A stretch of 35,966 nt of DNA from Nitrospinaceae bacterium (GTDB lineage Bacteria; Nitrospinota; Nitrospinia; Nitrospinales; VA-1): the NCBI GenBank assembly GCA_029261515.1, contig JAJDBE010000125.1:1-35966 (forward strand). Reading direction: 5' to 3'. Of the stretch, positions 35,596-35,966 are shown in pieces. The notes below the pieces were generated by a model. It worked only from the letters and a program-made list of their open reading frames with translations, was not told the origin of the DNA and did not search any database. The first letter of the stretch is position 1. Each line of letters begins with the position of its first letter. Both the position numbers and the translations under genes were made by a program.

Positions 35596-35966
35596 ATGGC
35601 TTTAACACTTAAAACTCCACCGGTTTCCGAGCCGGTGACTTTGACCGAAGCGAAAAACTACCTGCGGATTTCCGACAGCGACGATGACGCGCTCATTAAC
35701 TCTTTAATTGCCGCTGTCCGGCAGGCATTTGAAAACTGGGCCGGGCGCTCTTTGATCACCCAGACCTGGACCTGGTGGCTGGACGGGTTGCCGCACAAGC
35801 CGCCGGATGCCTCACGCAGGGAAGGGGTGTTCGACGTTCCGGTTTATTTTTATGATTTACTTTGCCGAGTTCTGGAAGTTCCAAGATCCCCACTGCAATC
35901 GGTGACGTTTCTCAAAACCTACGACCTGGCCGACAGCGCGACCGTCTTCGATGCTGCCAATTACCA
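35596..35966 (+). CDS. gp6-like head-tail connector protein, cut by window end
   Basis: The start of a gene that runs past the last base: 123 complete codons. It reads MALTLKTPPVSEPVTLTEAKNYLRI, then SDSDDDALINSLIAAVRQAFENWAGRSLITQTW. The EPVTLxEAKxxLRI...DDxLIxxLIxAxRxxxExxxGRxLIxQTW pattern is the hallmark of the phage gp6-like connector family, which forms a ring under the portal. Its place after capsid and structural genes is the usual one. A weak AGAGG site lies upstream of the ATG. The C-terminus is outside the window. Confidence 0.85.
   Translation, partial: MALTLKTPPVSEPVTLTEAKNYLRISDSDDDALINSLIAAVRQAFENWAGRSLITQTWTWWLDGLPHKPPDASRREGVFDVPVYFYDLLCRVLEVPRSPLQSVTFLKTYDLADSATVFDAANY

Larger units (their letters stand above)
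27330..35966 (+). mobile_element. HK97-type prophage or phage-derived block (right end outside the window)
   Basis: A run of plus-strand genes with phage order and small overlaps: M15 lysin-like peptidase, small membrane proteins, TerL, portal, prohead protease, capsid, connector. The head genes follow the usual HK97 order. No integrase, repressor, replication gene or attachment repeat is visible. It begins about 490 bases upstream of dnaA. It may be a prophage, a remnant or a gene-transfer-agent-like cluster; the right end is not in the window. Confidence 0.8.

Overview
This is a roughly 36 kb bacterial chromosomal fragment of moderate GC. Genes are densely packed and mostly run on the minus strand up to about 27 kb; after that everything runs on the plus strand. 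The organism looks Gram-negative: there are lipoproteins with lipoboxes, periplasmic-type secreted proteins, a hopanoid side-chain enzyme (HpnH), and a GyrB with the long insertion typical of Gram-negative GyrB. The gene set (HpnH, TrhP, the recR-ybaB-dnaX-SRP RNA-tRNA-serS cluster, dnaA-gyrB-gyrA) is compatible with a Nitrospinota or deltaproteobacterial-type lineage. That placement is an inference from content, not from a search.

Region 1 (1-12.5 kb) is mixed housekeeping and envelope genes: a TPR lipoprotein, a pentapeptide-repeat protein, hpnH, trhP (tRNA U34 hydroxylation), a stand-alone cyclic-nucleotide-binding domain protein, a secreted staphylococcal-nuclease-like protein paired with an unusual HTH-HATPase-STAS-like regulator, a His-rich glycine-zipper secreted protein behind a strong sigma70-type promoter, a short alpha-glucan phosphorylase, a twin zinc-ribbon protein, an MFS transporter and a ParB-like orphan.

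Region 2 (12.5-20.1 kb) is an information-processing cluster on the minus strand. In transcription order it holds a TPR lipoprotein, serS, tRNA-Ser(UGA), tRNA-Ser(GCU), a lipoprotein, tRNA-Arg(GCG), tRNA-Ser(CGA), tRNA-Ser(GGA), a VOC protein, SRP RNA, dnaX, ybaB, recR and tRNA-Asn(GUU). All four serine isoacceptors lie within about 3 kb of seryl-tRNA synthetase.

Region 3 (20.1-27.3 kb) is dnaA-gyrB-gyrA on the minus strand, without dnaN or recF between them. It is followed upstream of dnaA by an AT-rich non-coding stretch.

Region 4 (27.3 kb to the end) is a phage-type block on the plus strand: M15 peptidase (lysin-like), a small membrane protein, a secreted protein, a membrane coiled-coil protein, a possible small terminase, TerL, a tape-measure-like fragment, HK97 portal, prohead protease, major capsid protein, a structural protein and a gp6-like connector cut by the window end. 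No integrase, repressor or attachment site is visible. Copies of a short intergenic repeat (core CTTCGACAGGCTCAGG) occur in both the chromosomal and phage regions, and one is read in frame inside the terminase gene.
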